DNA of 64,000 bases. Source: Gilvimarinus polysaccharolyticus (GTDB lineage Bacteria; Pseudomonadota; Gammaproteobacteria; Pseudomonadales; Cellvibrionaceae). Positions 23,937-33,684 of the stretch are shown one piece after another (the first letter of the stretch is position 1; each line of letters begins with the position of its first letter). The position numbers and the translations under genes were made by a program. The notes under the pieces were generated by a model. It saw nothing but the letters and a program-made list of their open reading frames with translations. It had not been told where the DNA came from and made no database searches. Location: assembly GCF_001187555.1 (NCBI RefSeq), contig NZ_LFIJ01000002.1, positions 1,178,545 through 1,242,544 on the forward strand. The letters run 5' to 3'.

Positions 23937-26264
23937 TTAGCGGTTTTCCAGCCGGTTGTAATCTAACAAACCGGCCGATTGCGGCTGATCACGATGATAC
24001 AGCGCAAGAATTTGGTCGCTAATTTGCCAAAAGTTAGGGTCAGAGCGGCTAATGCCATAACGGCTTTTTAGCTGTTGGTAGTCGTTGATATCGTTAAGCT
24101 TGCCAATAGCGGTGACAAACTCGCTTAATTGATCGTGCTCGACCAGCCAAAAGCTATTGGGGTAGGCGCCAATAATACCGGCGGTGACGGTTAAGCCATC
24201 TTCACCGGGTAGGCGGTGTGCGTCCTCGCGCAACAAAGACGTCAAGCTGCTGTGGGCGCTGTTGCGTAGCAGGCTAAAAAGCTCGCCCTGTGGTGTTAAA
24301 ATAATACTCGCCTCGGGCATAATGCTGGCGGCTTTACCGGTAATATTTTGCAACTTGTTAAACGCGAGGGTTTGCTCTTTAGGCCACATTAATTGTTGGT
24401 AGGCCGTGCTGTTTTTGTAGGCGGGAGCGACCCGCTGCGCGAGCAGGCTAAGCAGCTCAGATTTTGGCTGGTCGCTGTGATAGTCGACCCCTTTAGCTGG
24501 CGGCAAGCGGTTGAGGTAGTTATCTAGAAAGTGACTAATCTCACCTTCGGCGCCACGATACCAATAGTCGATAACGTCATCTTGCGAGTTTTTCGGCAAA
24601 AAGGCGACAAAGTTCATTTCGCCTTCAATGCGTAAAAAGTCCATATACAAGCGGCTTAATAGTTGGTGAGAAACGTTGCCATAGACATCAAACCCCGCCA
24701 CCAGTAAATAGTGTATTCGCTCTAGCAGCGAGTAGTTAATTAGCCAGGCGGTTTTAGGTTGTTGTCCCACTAAGCCCTTTACCACAGAGGCGCTGTCATT
24801 GTGGCGGAAGATGGTTAATGCGGCGTTGTCGTTGCGGCCGTCGCCGTCCCATACACTGTCGAGCGTTACGGTGCCGTGCTCGTCAATGACCTCGTTGATA
24901 TGCTCGGCGCGTCGTTTTAAATATTCTTGCTGTAAGCCGGCGTACTTTAACCAATTATTTAATGGCAGCAAGGTGTTGCCGGCTTCGGCGGGCATTTGTA
25001 AAAACTCACCGTTATCGGCTAAAAATTCACCTTCACTCTCGACACTACTGGCTTCTGGCGCAATAAAAAATACCCAAAAATGATCTTGAATTACGTTTAA
25101 AGCCACCTGCCCACGGCAAACCGGCCCTTTAATAAAATTCATGATGGTAAATTGCGCTTCATCTAGTAAAAAGTTGTAGCGCGATTGCACCGGAATCTGC
25201 CGGAAACTGACAAATGGGTTGGCCGACACTTCGGGGCTGTAACCTGGCAATTGCGTTACTTGGTAGTCGGCGGCAATAAACCACTCGCGCCAGCGCTGCA
25301 TTCGGGCGTCATCAAGTTGATAGGGCAGGTAGGTTTTGGCTAACCGGCTGGAAGGGTCGTGCCAAAAACGGTAGTACACACGTGCCACAGCTGGGTCATC
25401 GAAGGGGCGGCGGGTGCTGATACGCTTGATCGGCTCGCCCGGTGCGGTCGATGAGCGCACTAATCGGAATAAATCGTCGGTATTGTCGCCAAGGTGTACC
25501 GAGGCAATAAATAGATGCTCGTAAATATAGCGCGCAAACAACCGCAGCTTCGGACTATTACCGTTTAGTAGTGTCTCCCAGCGCTCAATATCGTCTAGTA
25601 CATCGGCTGATACTGCTCGCGCAGGCCCACCCTCGGCGCCGTGTGCCAGCCAATCCATCAACTGTTTATGTTCGTTTTGGGCTAATCCTGGCAGGCCGTA
25701 AGGCATACCCCACAGCGGGTAGTCGGCAGCAAAGCGATCAAAGCTCTCGATTTTGGGGCACTGTTGGTTGCGTTTGGTCGAAAAATCAAAGGTGTCGGGC
25801 AACACTTGAGTCAGCGGTAGTGGGTGAGCGCTTTTAAGGCTTAGCGTGCGCGCCATAACACCGGCGCTTAAGTTTGCCTCGGGGGTGTTGATGCGCTCAT
25901 TAATAACAGGAAAGAAGTCTTTACTGCGCCAAGCGCTGGTGGTTTGGGCGTCTTCAAACAGGCGGGTTAGATTGGCCCCTAGCAAGCGCGTGCCATCGTA
26001 CACCTTACTTTTATTGGCGCCGCGTAGCAGGCCCTCGTAAGAATCCAGTTTTAGCTGGCAAGGCGCATCGTAGCAACCGTGACAAACCGTACAGCGCTTT
26101 TCGAGCAAGGGCCGGATGTGAGTTTGATACTGATCGGTATCTGCGCCGGCTGTGACCTCGCGTGGCTCAGGTGTGCCAAAGTGTTTGTTCAGCCCAGAGG
26201 CGCCGATAGTTGCGCAGCCAACCACCAATAAGGTTGTCAGGATAATTAAACGGCGAGAGAGCAT
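23937..26264 (-). CDS. cti: Fatty acid cis/trans isomerase
   Basis: About 775 residues from the ATG at 26264, where a signal peptide with a lipobox-like VVGC begins; an in-frame ATG at 26303 would add 13 residues. A CxxCH haem site (RCTVCHGC) sits about 55-60 residues in, as in Cti proteins. Long conserved blocks follow (TYLPYQLDDARMQRWREWF, FIKGPVCRGQVALNVIQDHF). Cti converts cis- to trans-unsaturated fatty acids of membrane lipids in the periplasm, giving fast rigidification under solvent or heat stress. It is divergent from the GNAT-nitrilase gene. Confidence 0.93.
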   Translation of the reverse strand: MLSRRLIILTTLLVVGCATIGASGLNKHFGTPEPREVTAGADTDQYQTHIRPLLEKRCTVCHGCYDAPCQLKLDSYEGLLRGANKSKVYDGTRLLGANLTRLFEDAQTTSAWRSKDFFPVINERINTPEANLSAGVMARTLSLKSAHPLPLTQVLPDTFDFSTKRNQQCPKIESFDRFAADYPLWGMPYGLPGLAQNEHKQLMDWLAHGAEGGPARAVSADVLDDIERWETLLNGNSPKLRLFARYIYEHLFIASVHLGDNTDDLFRLVRSSTAPGEPIKRISTRRPFDDPAVARVYYRFWHDPSSRLAKTYLPYQLDDARMQRWREWFIAADYQVTQLPGYSPEVSANPFVSFRQIPVQSRYNFLLDEAQFTIMNFIKGPVCRGQVALNVIQDHFWVFFIAPEASSVESEGEFLADNGEFLQMPAEAGNTLLPLNNWLKYAGLQQEYLKRRAEHINEVIDEHGTVTLDSVWDGDGRNDNAALTIFRHNDSASVVKGLVGQQPKTAWLINYSLLERIHYLLVAGFDVYGNVSHQLLSRLYMDFLRIEGEMNFVAFLPKNSQDDVIDYWYRGAEGEISHFLDNYLNRLPPAKGVDYHSDQPKSELLSLLAQRVAPAYKNSTAYQQLMWPKEQTLAFNKLQNITGKAASIMPEASIILTPQGELFSLLRNSAHSSLTSLLREDAHRLPGEDGLTVTAGIIGAYPNSFWLVEHDQLSEFVTAIGKLNDINDYQQLKSRYGISRSDPNFWQISDQILALYHRDQPQSAGLLDYNRLENR

Positions 26265-26429
26265 GGCAAGGTTCCGGCTACAGTGATGCTGGTTGGCTGG
26301 CAAGACTCAAGTGACGATACGTAAAAGACGACACCTAAACGATAATCGCCGTAGCATAACACAGGGACTTTGTTCTAAAGTGTCGCAATGTAGATTCACG
26401 GCATTGTTCACTCAAGGTAATAGTAAATC

Positions 26430-28034
26430 ATGGCGAACACTCATAGTAATAAACTGGATGATCCCAAAGCGCACCTTACTGTGCGTAATGCCACCTTGGC
26501 CGATGTCGATTCGATCGTAGAGTTGTCTGATCGAGTTTATACGCCAATGGGTATGGGGGCTTACCCTCGCTCGGCGATTGTTGGGCAAATAAACAACTTC
26601 TCTCAGGGGCAGATCGTCGTCATGGTTGGCGATGTCCTTGTGGGCTATAGCGCAACGTTCCGTATCTCTGGCAAGATCGCCCTCAAGCCTCATACCTGGG
26701 TCGAGATTACCGGTAATGGCTACGCCTCGCGGCACGATATAAACGGCGACTGGTTGTATGGGATGGAGGTGTGTATCGACAATGATTACCGCGGTTATCG
26801 TATTGGTCAGCGCTTGTATAACGAGCGTAAAAAGCTGTGCCAATCTTTGGGCTTACAAGGCGTGGTGTTCGCTGGCCGTTTACCCAATTTAGGGCGGCGC
26901 TTGAAAAAGTTTAAAACAGCCGAAAACTACATCGAACAGGTGATGCAAAAAAAGGCCAAAGATCCGGTCTTATCGTTTCAGCTGCGCAATGGTTTTGAGC
27001 TGATAGGTGTGATCCCTAACTACCTTGACGAAGATCTCCAGTCGCTGGGTTACGCGGCGCACATGAAGTGGGAAAACCCTAATGTGCCGGGTGCCGATGA
27101 TCTGCCCACCAAACAATTTGGCGTGCGCATGCCCGATGTCGTGCGTGTGGCTACAGTGCAGTACATGCAGCGGCGGGTTAGCTCGTTTAATGAATTTATT
27201 AAATACGTAGAATATTTTGTCGATGTTGTCGCCGACTACAAAAGTGATTTTGTTGTATTTCCAGAGCTGATGACTTTACAGCTTTTGTCGATTGAAGATC
27301 AGGAACTATCGCCCCACGAGTCGATCGAGGCTCTAACCAAATACACACCGCGCTTAAAAGAAGCGTTTCGTGATATGGCGTTGCATCACAACGTTAATAT
27401 TATTGCCGGTTCGCACCCAACGCGAGTAGAGAACGGCCGCATTGAAAACATCGCTTACGTATTTTTGCGCGACGGCCGCACCTTTGAACAACCCAAAATT
27501 CACCCTACGCCCAACGAGGTGTATTGGTGGAATATTGAAGGAGGTAGTACCTTAGAGGCGATTGATACCGATTGCGGCCCGATTGGTGTATTAATTTGTT
27601 ATGACGCAGAGTTCCCCGAGCTGGCACGCCACTTGGCAGACCAAGGTGTGCAGTTTTTGTTTGTCCCGTTTTGTACCGACGAGCGGCAAAGCTATTTACG
27701 GGTGCGTTACTCGTGCCAAGCGCGCGCGGTAGAAAACCAATTTTATGTGGTTATGTCGGGTAATGTTGGCAATTTACCTAATGTGGCCAACATGGATATA
27801 CAGTACGCTCAAAGTTGTATTCTAACCCCTTGCGACTTTGCTTTTGCCCGCGATGGTATTGCCGCTGATACCACACCCAATGTCGAGACAGTCGCGTTTG
27901 CCGACTTACGCCCCGAGTCACTTTTGATGGCGCGCAACAGCGGGACTGTGCAAAACTTAAAAGATCGCCGACACGATTTGTATCGTATGGTTTGGAAAGG
28001 CGATCGAATTAAGTCAAAAAAGTCTAAAGGCTAA
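26430..28034 (+). CDS. GNAT acetyltransferase-nitrilase fusion protein
   Basis: 534 residues with two domains. Residues about 15-190 are a GNAT fold (LTVRNATLADVDSIVELS, IDNDYRGYRIGQRLYNER with the acetyl-CoA loop). Residues 230-520 are a carbon-nitrogen hydrolase with the full triad: E279 (VFPE), K356 (QPKIHPTP) and C390 (LICYDAEFPE). This fusion is known in many bacteria; its substrate is undefined, and acylation of an amide-derived product is a guess. It is divergent from cti, with 165 bases between. Confidence 0.9.
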   Translation: MANTHSNKLDDPKAHLTVRNATLADVDSIVELSDRVYTPMGMGAYPRSAIVGQINNFSQGQIVVMVGDVLVGYSATFRISGKIALKPHTWVEITGNGYASRHDINGDWLYGMEVCIDNDYRGYRIGQRLYNERKKLCQSLGLQGVVFAGRLPNLGRRLKKFKTAENYIEQVMQKKAKDPVLSFQLRNGFELIGVIPNYLDEDLQSLGYAAHMKWENPNVPGADDLPTKQFGVRMPDVVRVATVQYMQRRVSSFNEFIKYVEYFVDVVADYKSDFVVFPELMTLQLLSIEDQELSPHESIEALTKYTPRLKEAFRDMALHHNVNIIAGSHPTRVENGRIENIAYVFLRDGRTFEQPKIHPTPNEVYWWNIEGGSTLEAIDTDCGPIGVLICYDAEFPELARHLADQGVQFLFVPFCTDERQSYLRVRYSCQARAVENQFYVVMSGNVGNLPNVANMDIQYAQSCILTPCDFAFARDGIAADTTPNVETVAFADLRPESLLMARNSGTVQNLKDRRHDLYRMVWKGDRIKSKKSKG

Positions 28035-28135
28035 GAGGCTATAAAAAGCATAACGAGTGGCGCTCGGTTAAGTGTAAAGTTTGTCCGCCACTGAAGCCAT
28101 GTAGCCAAAGCCTAATGCATGTACCACCACGGTTT

Positions 28136-28160
28136 GCGGGTGACTAAAAAGGTCATCCGC
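28136..28160 (+). terminator. Possible terminator after the GNAT-nitrilase gene
   Basis: GCGGGTGAC (28136-28144) pairs with GTCATCCGC (28152-28160), nine pairs with one G-T, around a TAAAAAG loop. The T run after it is short and interrupted. The rest of 28035-28238 shows no gene. Confidence 0.4.
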
Positions 28161-28238
28161 TTTACGAATCTTTTACCCAGCATTGGTAATAGCGCGTTAT
28201 GCTGAGCGCCCCTCGAAAGTTGTACGTCGGAGTCTTTT

Positions 28239-29243
28239 ATGTCCCTGAATGATATTGCTTATTCCGTTCTGGATTTAGCCCATGCGCGTATTGATGCCAG
28301 TTATGGCGATGCCTATGCCGGTATGGTCGATAGTGCACGCCATGCCGACGCACTTGGCTACCAACGTTACTGGCTGGCCGAGCACCACAGTATGGACGGC
28401 ATCGGTAGCTCTGCTACCAGCGTGCTAATAGGCCATATTGCCGGCGCAACCAAGCGAATTCGGGTTGGGGCCGGCGGCATTATGCTGCCCAATCACGCTC
28501 CTATTATTATCGCCGAACACTTTGGCACACTAGCGGCGCTTTATCCCGACCGTATTGATTTAGGTGTGGGTCGCGCCCCCGGCAGCGATGGCGCAACGAT
28601 GCGAGCACTGCGCCGCGATCTAACCAGCGGAGTCGATGATTTTCCCGAGCAGTTGGCCGAGCTACAGTATTTTTTAGACGATGCACGGCCCAATCAAAAT
28701 GTTATTGCGGTGCCAGGGCAGGGTAGTCACGTACCCATTTGGCTACTCGGCTCCAGTTTGTACAGCGCGCAACTGGCCGCTAAACGAGGTTTGCCGTTTG
28801 CCTTTGCCTCGCACTTTGCGCCGCGTTTAATGATGGAGGCGTTGCACGTTTACCGCGCGGGGTTTCAGCCTTCTGATGTGTTAGATAAACCTTATGCCGC
28901 GATAGGGGTGCCGGTGGCTGCCGCCTCAACCGATGCTCAGGCCGCGCATTTATTTACCACGGCACAACAAAGTATTTTGGCGTTGTTGCGCGGCGAGCAC
29001 TTGCGATTACGGCCGCCGGTTGCATCGATGGAAGATTTGTGGAGCCCGATAGAGGCGCAGCATGTGCGCGACTTTCATCAAGTTGCCGTTGTGGGCAGCC
29101 CCAGTACGGTTAAAAATAAATTGCAAGCGTTGGCGGCAGAGACTGGCGCCGATGAGTTTATTTTTGCCAGCAGCTTCTTTGCACCGCAAGATAAGCTTAA
29201 CTCACTACAAATTGTTGCCGAGCAAATGCGCGGCTCAGTTTGA
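28239..29243 (+). CDS. LLM class flavin-dependent oxidoreductase (luciferase-like)
   Basis: 334 residues, with GGAG before the ATG. The bacterial luciferase-like TIM-barrel fold shows in [54 protein letters not shown] and [19 protein letters not shown]. The AEHHS and GVGRAPG motifs are those of the MsnO8 subgroup. Members use reduced flavin and oxygen to hydroxylate small substrates, here unknown. Its last nine bases overlap the end of the convergent MscS gene. Confidence 0.9.
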   Translation: MSLNDIAYSVLDLAHARIDASYGDAYAGMVDSARHADALGYQRYWLAEHHSMDGIGSSATSVLIGHIAGATKRIRVGAGGIMLPNHAPIIIAEHFGTLAALYPDRIDLGVGRAPGSDGATMRALRRDLTSGVDDFPEQLAELQYFLDDARPNQNVIAVPGQGSHVPIWLLGSSLYSAQLAAKRGLPFAFASHFAPRLMMEALHVYRAGFQPSDVLDKPYAAIGVPVAAASTDAQAAHLFTTAQQSILALLRGEHLRLRPPVASMEDLWSPIEAQHVRDFHQVAVVGSPSTVKNKLQALAAETGADEFIFASSFFAPQDKLNSLQIVAEQMRGSV

Positions 29244-30104
29244 TGCGGGCGGCTTGGTGTCGGTATCGTGTGTAAAGCTAATCGCGCTTGAACGAAGGTG
29301 TAAGTCTCGCTGCGGAAAAGGAATCTCTATGCCGGCCTCGCGCAGGGCATCGTCAATCGCCCAGAGGTAATCGGAAGTCACCTGGGTGGGCCGTTTAACC
29401 GCGGCCGGTTCTACCCAAACACCCAACATAAAATTCAAACTGCTGTCGCCAAAGCCGCTCATCCAAACCACCGGCTTGTGCTTTTCGTCATTCAGGGTAT
29501 AGCTCACACTGGCGGCGGCTTTTAGTACACAATCGCGCACCAAGGTTTTGTTAGAGCCGTAAGCCACTCCAAGCGGGATACGAAAACGACGAATATTTTC
29601 TTCCATCGTCCAGTTAATTAAATGACCACTGATAAACTCGGAGCTGGGAATTAAAATATCGACGTTGTCGGCGGTGCGAATTAATGTCGAGCGCAATTTT
29701 ATCTCTTGTACCTCACCCATCAGGCCCGATTCTAGTTCGATAAAATCGCCCACCTTAATGGATTTTTCTAACAAAATAATAATGCCCGAGACAAAATTAT
29801 TAACAATTGATTGCAGCCCAAGGCCGATGCCAATGCCGAGCGCACTGCCGATAATAACCAGTTTGTCGAGTTGAAACCCCAGCACGGATAGCGCGCCTAT
29901 AGCGCCCATCATAATTAAAAAGTAATAGACGATACGGTTAACGGTGTAAAGCTGATGCGCCACCGTTGCGTGGCGATAAACACCAAAATACTGACGAATA
30001 AAGCCCCAGAGGTTAGGTTGTAACTGCGAACCTTTAAAAGCGTAACAGTAAGCCTGTCTGACGCTCGCTATACTTCGACGGGGGTGTCTGGGTGGTTGCC
30101 CCAC
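29235..30104 (-). CDS. MscS-family mechanosensitive channel, short N-terminus
   Basis: 289 residues from a GTG at 30104 that lies inside the rhodanese gene; no better start is seen, and the first 50 residues are polar. Two membrane segments are evident ([20 protein letters not shown], then the pore helix [20 protein letters not shown]). The MscS beta domain ([20 protein letters not shown]) and a C-terminal alpha/beta domain follow. Standard small MscS has three membrane helices and MscK-like proteins have more; the first helix is not visible here. Either this is a natural short form or the 5' part was lost. Confidence 0.85.
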   Translation of the reverse strand: MGQPPRHPRRSIASVRQAYCYAFKGSQLQPNLWGFIRQYFGVYRHATVAHQLYTVNRIVYYFLIMMGAIGALSVLGFQLDKLVIIGSALGIGIGLGLQSIVNNFVSGIIILLEKSIKVGDFIELESGLMGEVQEIKLRSTLIRTADNVDILIPSSEFISGHLINWTMEENIRRFRIPLGVAYGSNKTLVRDCVLKAAASVSYTLNDEKHKPVVWMSGFGDSSLNFMLGVWVEPAAVKRPTQVTSDYLWAIDDALREAGIEIPFPQRDLHLRSSAISFTHDTDTKPPASN

Positions 30105-30874
30105 TCAGACCAAGAGCCATGATAAGCATCGATATCAAACCCCAGTGATTTACCGACTAAATAAGTAAAGCCTGAGCGATGATGGCTTTGGCAGTGGGTG
30201 ACAATACGTTTGGCACCGGTAATACCACGGCTGGCTAAATAGTCGCTGGCATCGGCGCGAATACGCAAACTGTTGTGGCGATCCATCAATTCCGTCCACT
30301 CAACATTAATAGCCCCAGGGATATGCCCGGCTTTTTGTGTGAGTACTTTCTCGCCGCTGTACTCGGCGGGGCTGCGAGCATCTAAAATCTGTATCGAGTC
30401 GCTCTCGAGTCCCGCTAAAATATCGGGAATTTCCACCAATCGTTTAGGGCTTATTTCCACCTCGATGGGCTTGGATTGAGGGTCTTCAACCTCTGAGGTA
30501 ACCGGCAGCTCAGCGCTTAACCACGCGTGCAGGCCACCGTTTAAATAGCTGTAGCGCGAGTGGCCAATCATATCCAGCGTCCAAATAAAACGCCCGGCCC
30601 AGCCGCCGCCCTCGTCGTCGTACACGATAACGTGAGTGTCGGGTGTTAGCCCTAAATAAGTAAATAAACGGTTGAGCTGCTCGACCGGCGCAATGCGCCC
30701 CGGTGCGGGTGGACGATTGCACAGTAGCATTTGTGGCGGTACATGCACGGCGCCCGGTATATGGCCACGGCGGTAATTCGCCTCGCTGGATAAATCCACA
30801 ATCAGAGGTGTGTTTGACTCACCCAACAACGGCAAAAGCTCGGCAGGTTCGACGATTAACGGGAGGCTGGACAT
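30068..30874 (-). CDS. Two-domain rhodanese-type sulfurtransferase
   Basis: 268 residues with two rhodanese domains. The first (PLIVDLSSEANYRRGHIPGA) is inactive. The second carries the active cysteine C228 in HCQSHHRS. Such enzymes move sulfane sulfur from thiosulfate or a mercaptan to a thiophilic acceptor in the cytoplasm. In Pseudomonas a rhdA gene lies between psd and rsgA, matching the neighbourhood here, where rsgA and orn are upstream. The MscS gene begins within its last 37 bases. Confidence 0.92.
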   Translation of the reverse strand: MSSLPLIVEPAELLPLLGESNTPLIVDLSSEANYRRGHIPGAVHVPPQMLLCNRPPAPGRIAPVEQLNRLFTYLGLTPDTHVIVYDDEGGGWAGRFIWTLDMIGHSRYSYLNGGLHAWLSAELPVTSEVEDPQSKPIEVEISPKRLVEIPDILAGLESDSIQILDARSPAEYSGEKVLTQKAGHIPGAINVEWTELMDRHNSLRIRADASDYLASRGITGAKRIVTHCQSHHRSGFTYLVGKSLGFDIDAYHGSWSEWGNHPDTPVEV

Positions 30875-30922
30875 ACGGCTATCCTTTTAATGACGGTTGC
30901 GGTTATCGGCTTAAGGGGCAGC

Positions 30923-31942
30923 TTAATAGCCACCTCGGCCCGGATGCAAATCGGCCAAAATATGGCGGTATCCGGCCAGTCGGCCAGGGCTAACTTCGCC
31001 CGCTTCTAGAGCTTTCAAAATAGCACAGCCCGGCTCGTGGGTATGTGAACAGTCGCGGAATTTACAGTAGCCAATGTAGGGCCGAAACTCTTTAAAGCCG
31101 GCCAACACATCATCAGGTGCTATGTGCCACAGGCCAAACTCACGAATCCCGGGGGAGTCGATCAAGCTGCCTCCGGTGGGGATGTGTAACAACTGTGCAC
31201 TGGTGGTGGTATGGGTGCCGGTTTGGCGCTCGCTGAGCTCGCCGACCCGAATATTGCTGTCGGGCAGTAGCGCATTGACGAGGGATGATTTACCCACCCC
31301 CGATTGTCCCACCAGCACGCTGGTAAAGTTGGCTAAGTACGCCTTAAGCGGTTCTAAGCCTTCATCATTTTTGGCCGAGGCGTGCAGCACCTGGTAACCA
31401 AGGCTGTTGTATAGCGTTGCAATCGCCTCGACCTTGGCGCGCTGATCGTCATCAATTAAATCGACTTTATTGATTACCAGTGCCGGCTCAATACCTATCG
31501 CCTCAGCGGCCACTAAATAGCGGTCGATAAGGTTAAAGTGCGGCTCGGGGTAAGGGGCAATCACAATCACAATACGGTCAATGTTGGCCGCTACTGTCTT
31601 CATATCGCCGTTAGCGTCGGGGCGGCTCAGGGCCGACTCACGATCGCGCTTAGCGACCACCACGCCGTAAGGGTTGCCATCGCGCCAGACGACTTTATCG
31701 CCGGTAACCAAACCGCCCAAATTACTGCGAAAATGGCAGCGCTTACGCATCAAGTTGGCATCTTCGATCATTACCTGAGTGCCGTAATGGGTCACAATCA
31801 AGCCGTCTTGCTCAGGGCCTAAATCACTCTCGCTTAGCTTGGCATCGGTGGTGTCATCGCGCCGCGAGACGCGTTTTTCGCGCTCTTTTTGGATCTTGTC
31901 AATCCGCCATGATTGACGTCTTGTTAGTTTACGCTTGCTCAA
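30923..31942 (-). CDS. rsgA: Ribosome small subunit-dependent GTPase A
   Basis: 339 residues from a TTG at 31942 ([16 protein letters not shown]), which gives the family length; the open frame reaches 32374 but that part is antisense to orn. It is a circularly permuted GTPase: an OB-fold domain, then NKVDLIDDD (G4), [15 protein letters not shown] (G1) and [10 protein letters not shown] (G3), then the zinc knuckle [14 protein letters not shown]. RsgA acts late in 30S maturation. It is divergent from orn, with 61 bases between. Confidence 0.95.
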   Translation of the reverse strand: MSKRKLTRRQSWRIDKIQKEREKRVSRRDDTTDAKLSESDLGPEQDGLIVTHYGTQVMIEDANLMRKRCHFRSNLGGLVTGDKVVWRDGNPYGVVVAKRDRESALSRPDANGDMKTVAANIDRIVIVIAPYPEPHFNLIDRYLVAAEAIGIEPALVINKVDLIDDDQRAKVEAIATLYNSLGYQVLHASAKNDEGLEPLKAYLANFTSVLVGQSGVGKSSLVNALLPDSNIRVGELSERQTGTHTTTSAQLLHIPTGGSLIDSPGIREFGLWHIAPDDVLAGFKEFRPYIGYCKFRDCSHTHEPGCAILKALEAGEVSPGRLAGYRHILADLHPGRGGY

Positions 31943-32003
31943 AGGCACGTCTCGGTCGGTGGTGGTAAGATACTGGAAACAACATTGTAAAGGAAAACAC
32001 ACT

Positions 32004-32558
32004 ATGACCCCTACCACCAACGATGACAATCTGATCTGGATCGACCTAGAAATGACCGGCCTTGACCCCGACAGCGACGTTATTATCGAAATCGCCACTA
32101 TTGTCACCGATGCCCAGCTAAACATTTTGGCCGAAGGCCCCGTACACGCCGTATACCAAGCGCAGAGTTTTTTAGAGGGTATGGACGAGTGGAACACCCG
32201 CCAGCACGGCAAGTCCGGCTTGGTCGAGCGGGTGCAAAACTCTACAGTCAGTGCCGCCCAAGCTGAGGCCGAGACCATCGAGTTTTTGCAGCAATGGGTA
32301 CCCGCCGGTAAATCTCCCATGTGTGGCAACTCCATCTGCCAAGATCGTCGCTTTTTAGTTCGCGGTATGCCCACGCTTGAGCGTTACTTTCACTACCGCA
32401 ACCTAGACGTTAGCACCCTAAAAGAGCTGGCGCGCCGCTGGAAGCCCGAGGTGTTAGCCGGCGTTAAAAAAACCGGCGCGCATTTGGCGATGGACGATAT
32501 TAAAGACTCGATTGCCGAGTTGGCGCATTATCGGGAGGAGTTTATTAATTTGGGGTGA
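32004..32558 (+). CDS. orn: Oligoribonuclease
   Basis: 184 residues from the ATG at 32004 with AAGGA upstream. It is a DEDDh 3'-5' exonuclease: [13 protein letters not shown] (D, E), [10 protein letters not shown] (D) and [10 protein letters not shown] (H, D). It degrades 2-5-mer RNAs, including pGpG made from c-di-GMP, and is usually essential in gammaproteobacteria. It sits divergent from rsgA, as in many relatives. No tRNA genes follow it here. Confidence 0.96.
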   Translation: MTPTTNDDNLIWIDLEMTGLDPDSDVIIEIATIVTDAQLNILAEGPVHAVYQAQSFLEGMDEWNTRQHGKSGLVERVQNSTVSAAQAEAETIEFLQQWVPAGKSPMCGNSICQDRRFLVRGMPTLERYFHYRNLDVSTLKELARRWKPEVLAGVKKTGAHLAMDDIKDSIAELAHYREEFINLG

Positions 32559-32602
32559 TGGGCACTATCGTCGCATGGATTGGACTCGAGTTATGAGACG
32601 TT

Positions 32603-32743
32603 GTGAAATATTTTTCGTGGCGCGACGAGAAAGATTCAAAAGGTACGCCCAATACATTCGACCATTTGGTCTTTCTGCGTTCTGAACGGTATGGACATAT
32701 ACTTTTTCTTCGTTTTTCTAAAATAGATGAATGTTGGACTTAA
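32603..32743 (+). CDS. Small ORF upstream of the HEPN-like gene (doubtful)
   Basis: A 46-codon frame from GTG 32603 to TAA 32741-32743, starting VKYFSWRDEKDSKG and ending FLRFSKIDECWT. It has no clear ribosome site. It lies 53 bases before the AT-rich HEPN-like gene and reads like a soluble peptide. It may be chance or a decayed gene; reported only because of its position. Confidence 0.2.
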   Translation: MKYFSWRDEKDSKGTPNTFDHLVFLRSERYGHILFLRFSKIDECWT

Positions 32744-32796
32744 GGGGGCAGAACTTGTGGTTGAACTGGTTTAATTAAGGACGATAGGGGTGATGC

Positions 32797-33615
32797 TTGA
32801 TTGATGATATTGATTTTTTGAATAGTAAGTTTGATCAATTAAGGCGTGAGATAGGGAATTTACACTTCCGTCAGTTGCTCATTCAGCATGAGAGGCAAGA
32901 AAAGAGGCGGGTTTCAACTTGGGTGACGGGAAAGTGGTCTCCTATATATCGTAGCCCTTATGATGGAAAAAAAACAAGCTATAGTGCGCACGGAATTGAC
33001 AGCGAGACGGAGTACCAGTCAATTTTGTCGGAGCAACAAAATTCAATGTATCGCTGGCTTATTGTCGATTGTTATGAATTTTTTAATAAGTATTTGAAAT
33101 CTCTTAAGCCGTACATCTTAGCTGGTCCTAATATAACGAATAGCGGAAGACATACTCGTTTATGTGAAGAGTGTGGAGATAAGATTGGTCGAAAAAGCAT
33201 GTTCGATCAGTTGGCTTCTCGATTACATCAAAGCCCAGATTTTAATCTTCTTTTGAAGAAGGCATGTATCGATATAGATTTGGATGTTGCAGTCTTAGTG
33301 CTGTCTGAATTTAGAAATATAATTGTACATAAAGCAGGCAAGCTTTCTGATTTCGAAGGCTTCGTTGACCGGATTATGGTTAAGGCTTCGTGGTCAGGGT
33401 TAGATAAAAGAAGGCGAGTTTATAATTTTTCATGTGATTTTGTAACAACAAAGCACTCTCCTTTGTTGCCTGAAAATTTAAATTTTTTGGAGCGGCCGTT
33501 TAAAGGCTCCAGCTTGCCTGGGCATCATTTGGACCTTTATCAAGAATTGTCTGGTTGTTTTGTGGGGTATGCGGAGTTGGTTCGAGACTGCTTGGTTCGG
33601 CGTTTGGAATTGTAG
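32797..33615 (+). CDS. HEPN-like accessory protein of unknown function
   Basis: 272 residues from a TTG preceded by AGGGG; an in-frame TGA lies directly upstream, so this is the first usable start. The gene is clearly more AT-rich than its neighbours and uses AT-ending codons, suggesting transfer. It opens with a charged helix (FLNSKFDQLRREIGNLHF). A helical segment near 160-180 holds R173-N-x3-H178 (EFRNIIVHKAGK), the R-x4-H pattern of HEPN ribonucleases found in abortive-infection and toxin systems. A CxxC (LCEECGDK) lies earlier. No standard antitoxin partner is present. The family was not recognised; RNase activity is inference from one motif. Confidence 0.55.
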   Translation: MIDDIDFLNSKFDQLRREIGNLHFRQLLIQHERQEKRRVSTWVTGKWSPIYRSPYDGKKTSYSAHGIDSETEYQSILSEQQNSMYRWLIVDCYEFFNKYLKSLKPYILAGPNITNSGRHTRLCEECGDKIGRKSMFDQLASRLHQSPDFNLLLKKACIDIDLDVAVLVLSEFRNIIVHKAGKLSDFEGFVDRIMVKASWSGLDKRRRVYNFSCDFVTTKHSPLLPENLNFLERPFKGSSLPGHHLDLYQELSGCFVGYAELVRDCLVRRLEL

Positions 33616-33635
33616 ACATATAAACGCAATCAAGA

Positions 33636-33672
33636 CACAAAAATGGGGAGCCCGAGGCTCCCCATTTTTGTG
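33636..33672. terminator. Bidirectional terminator with 17-bp stem
   Basis: CACAAAAATGGGGAGCC (33636-33652) pairs fully with GGCTCCCCATTTTTGTG (33656-33672) around a CGA loop, with flanking A and T runs. It separates the convergent HEPN-like and lipoprotein genes. Its GGGGAGCC core is shared with the terminator at 35641-35673. Confidence 0.9.
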
Positions 33673-33684
33673 TTTCTTTTCAAC

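Noticed and set aside
31943-32374. Extended N-terminus of rsgA
   Set aside because: This part is antisense to orn; the TTG at 31942 gives the family length and start.
32559-32796. Glycine tRNA genes after orn
   Set aside because: No TTC loop, CCA end or acceptor stem pairing could be found, although E. coli has tRNAs at this place.
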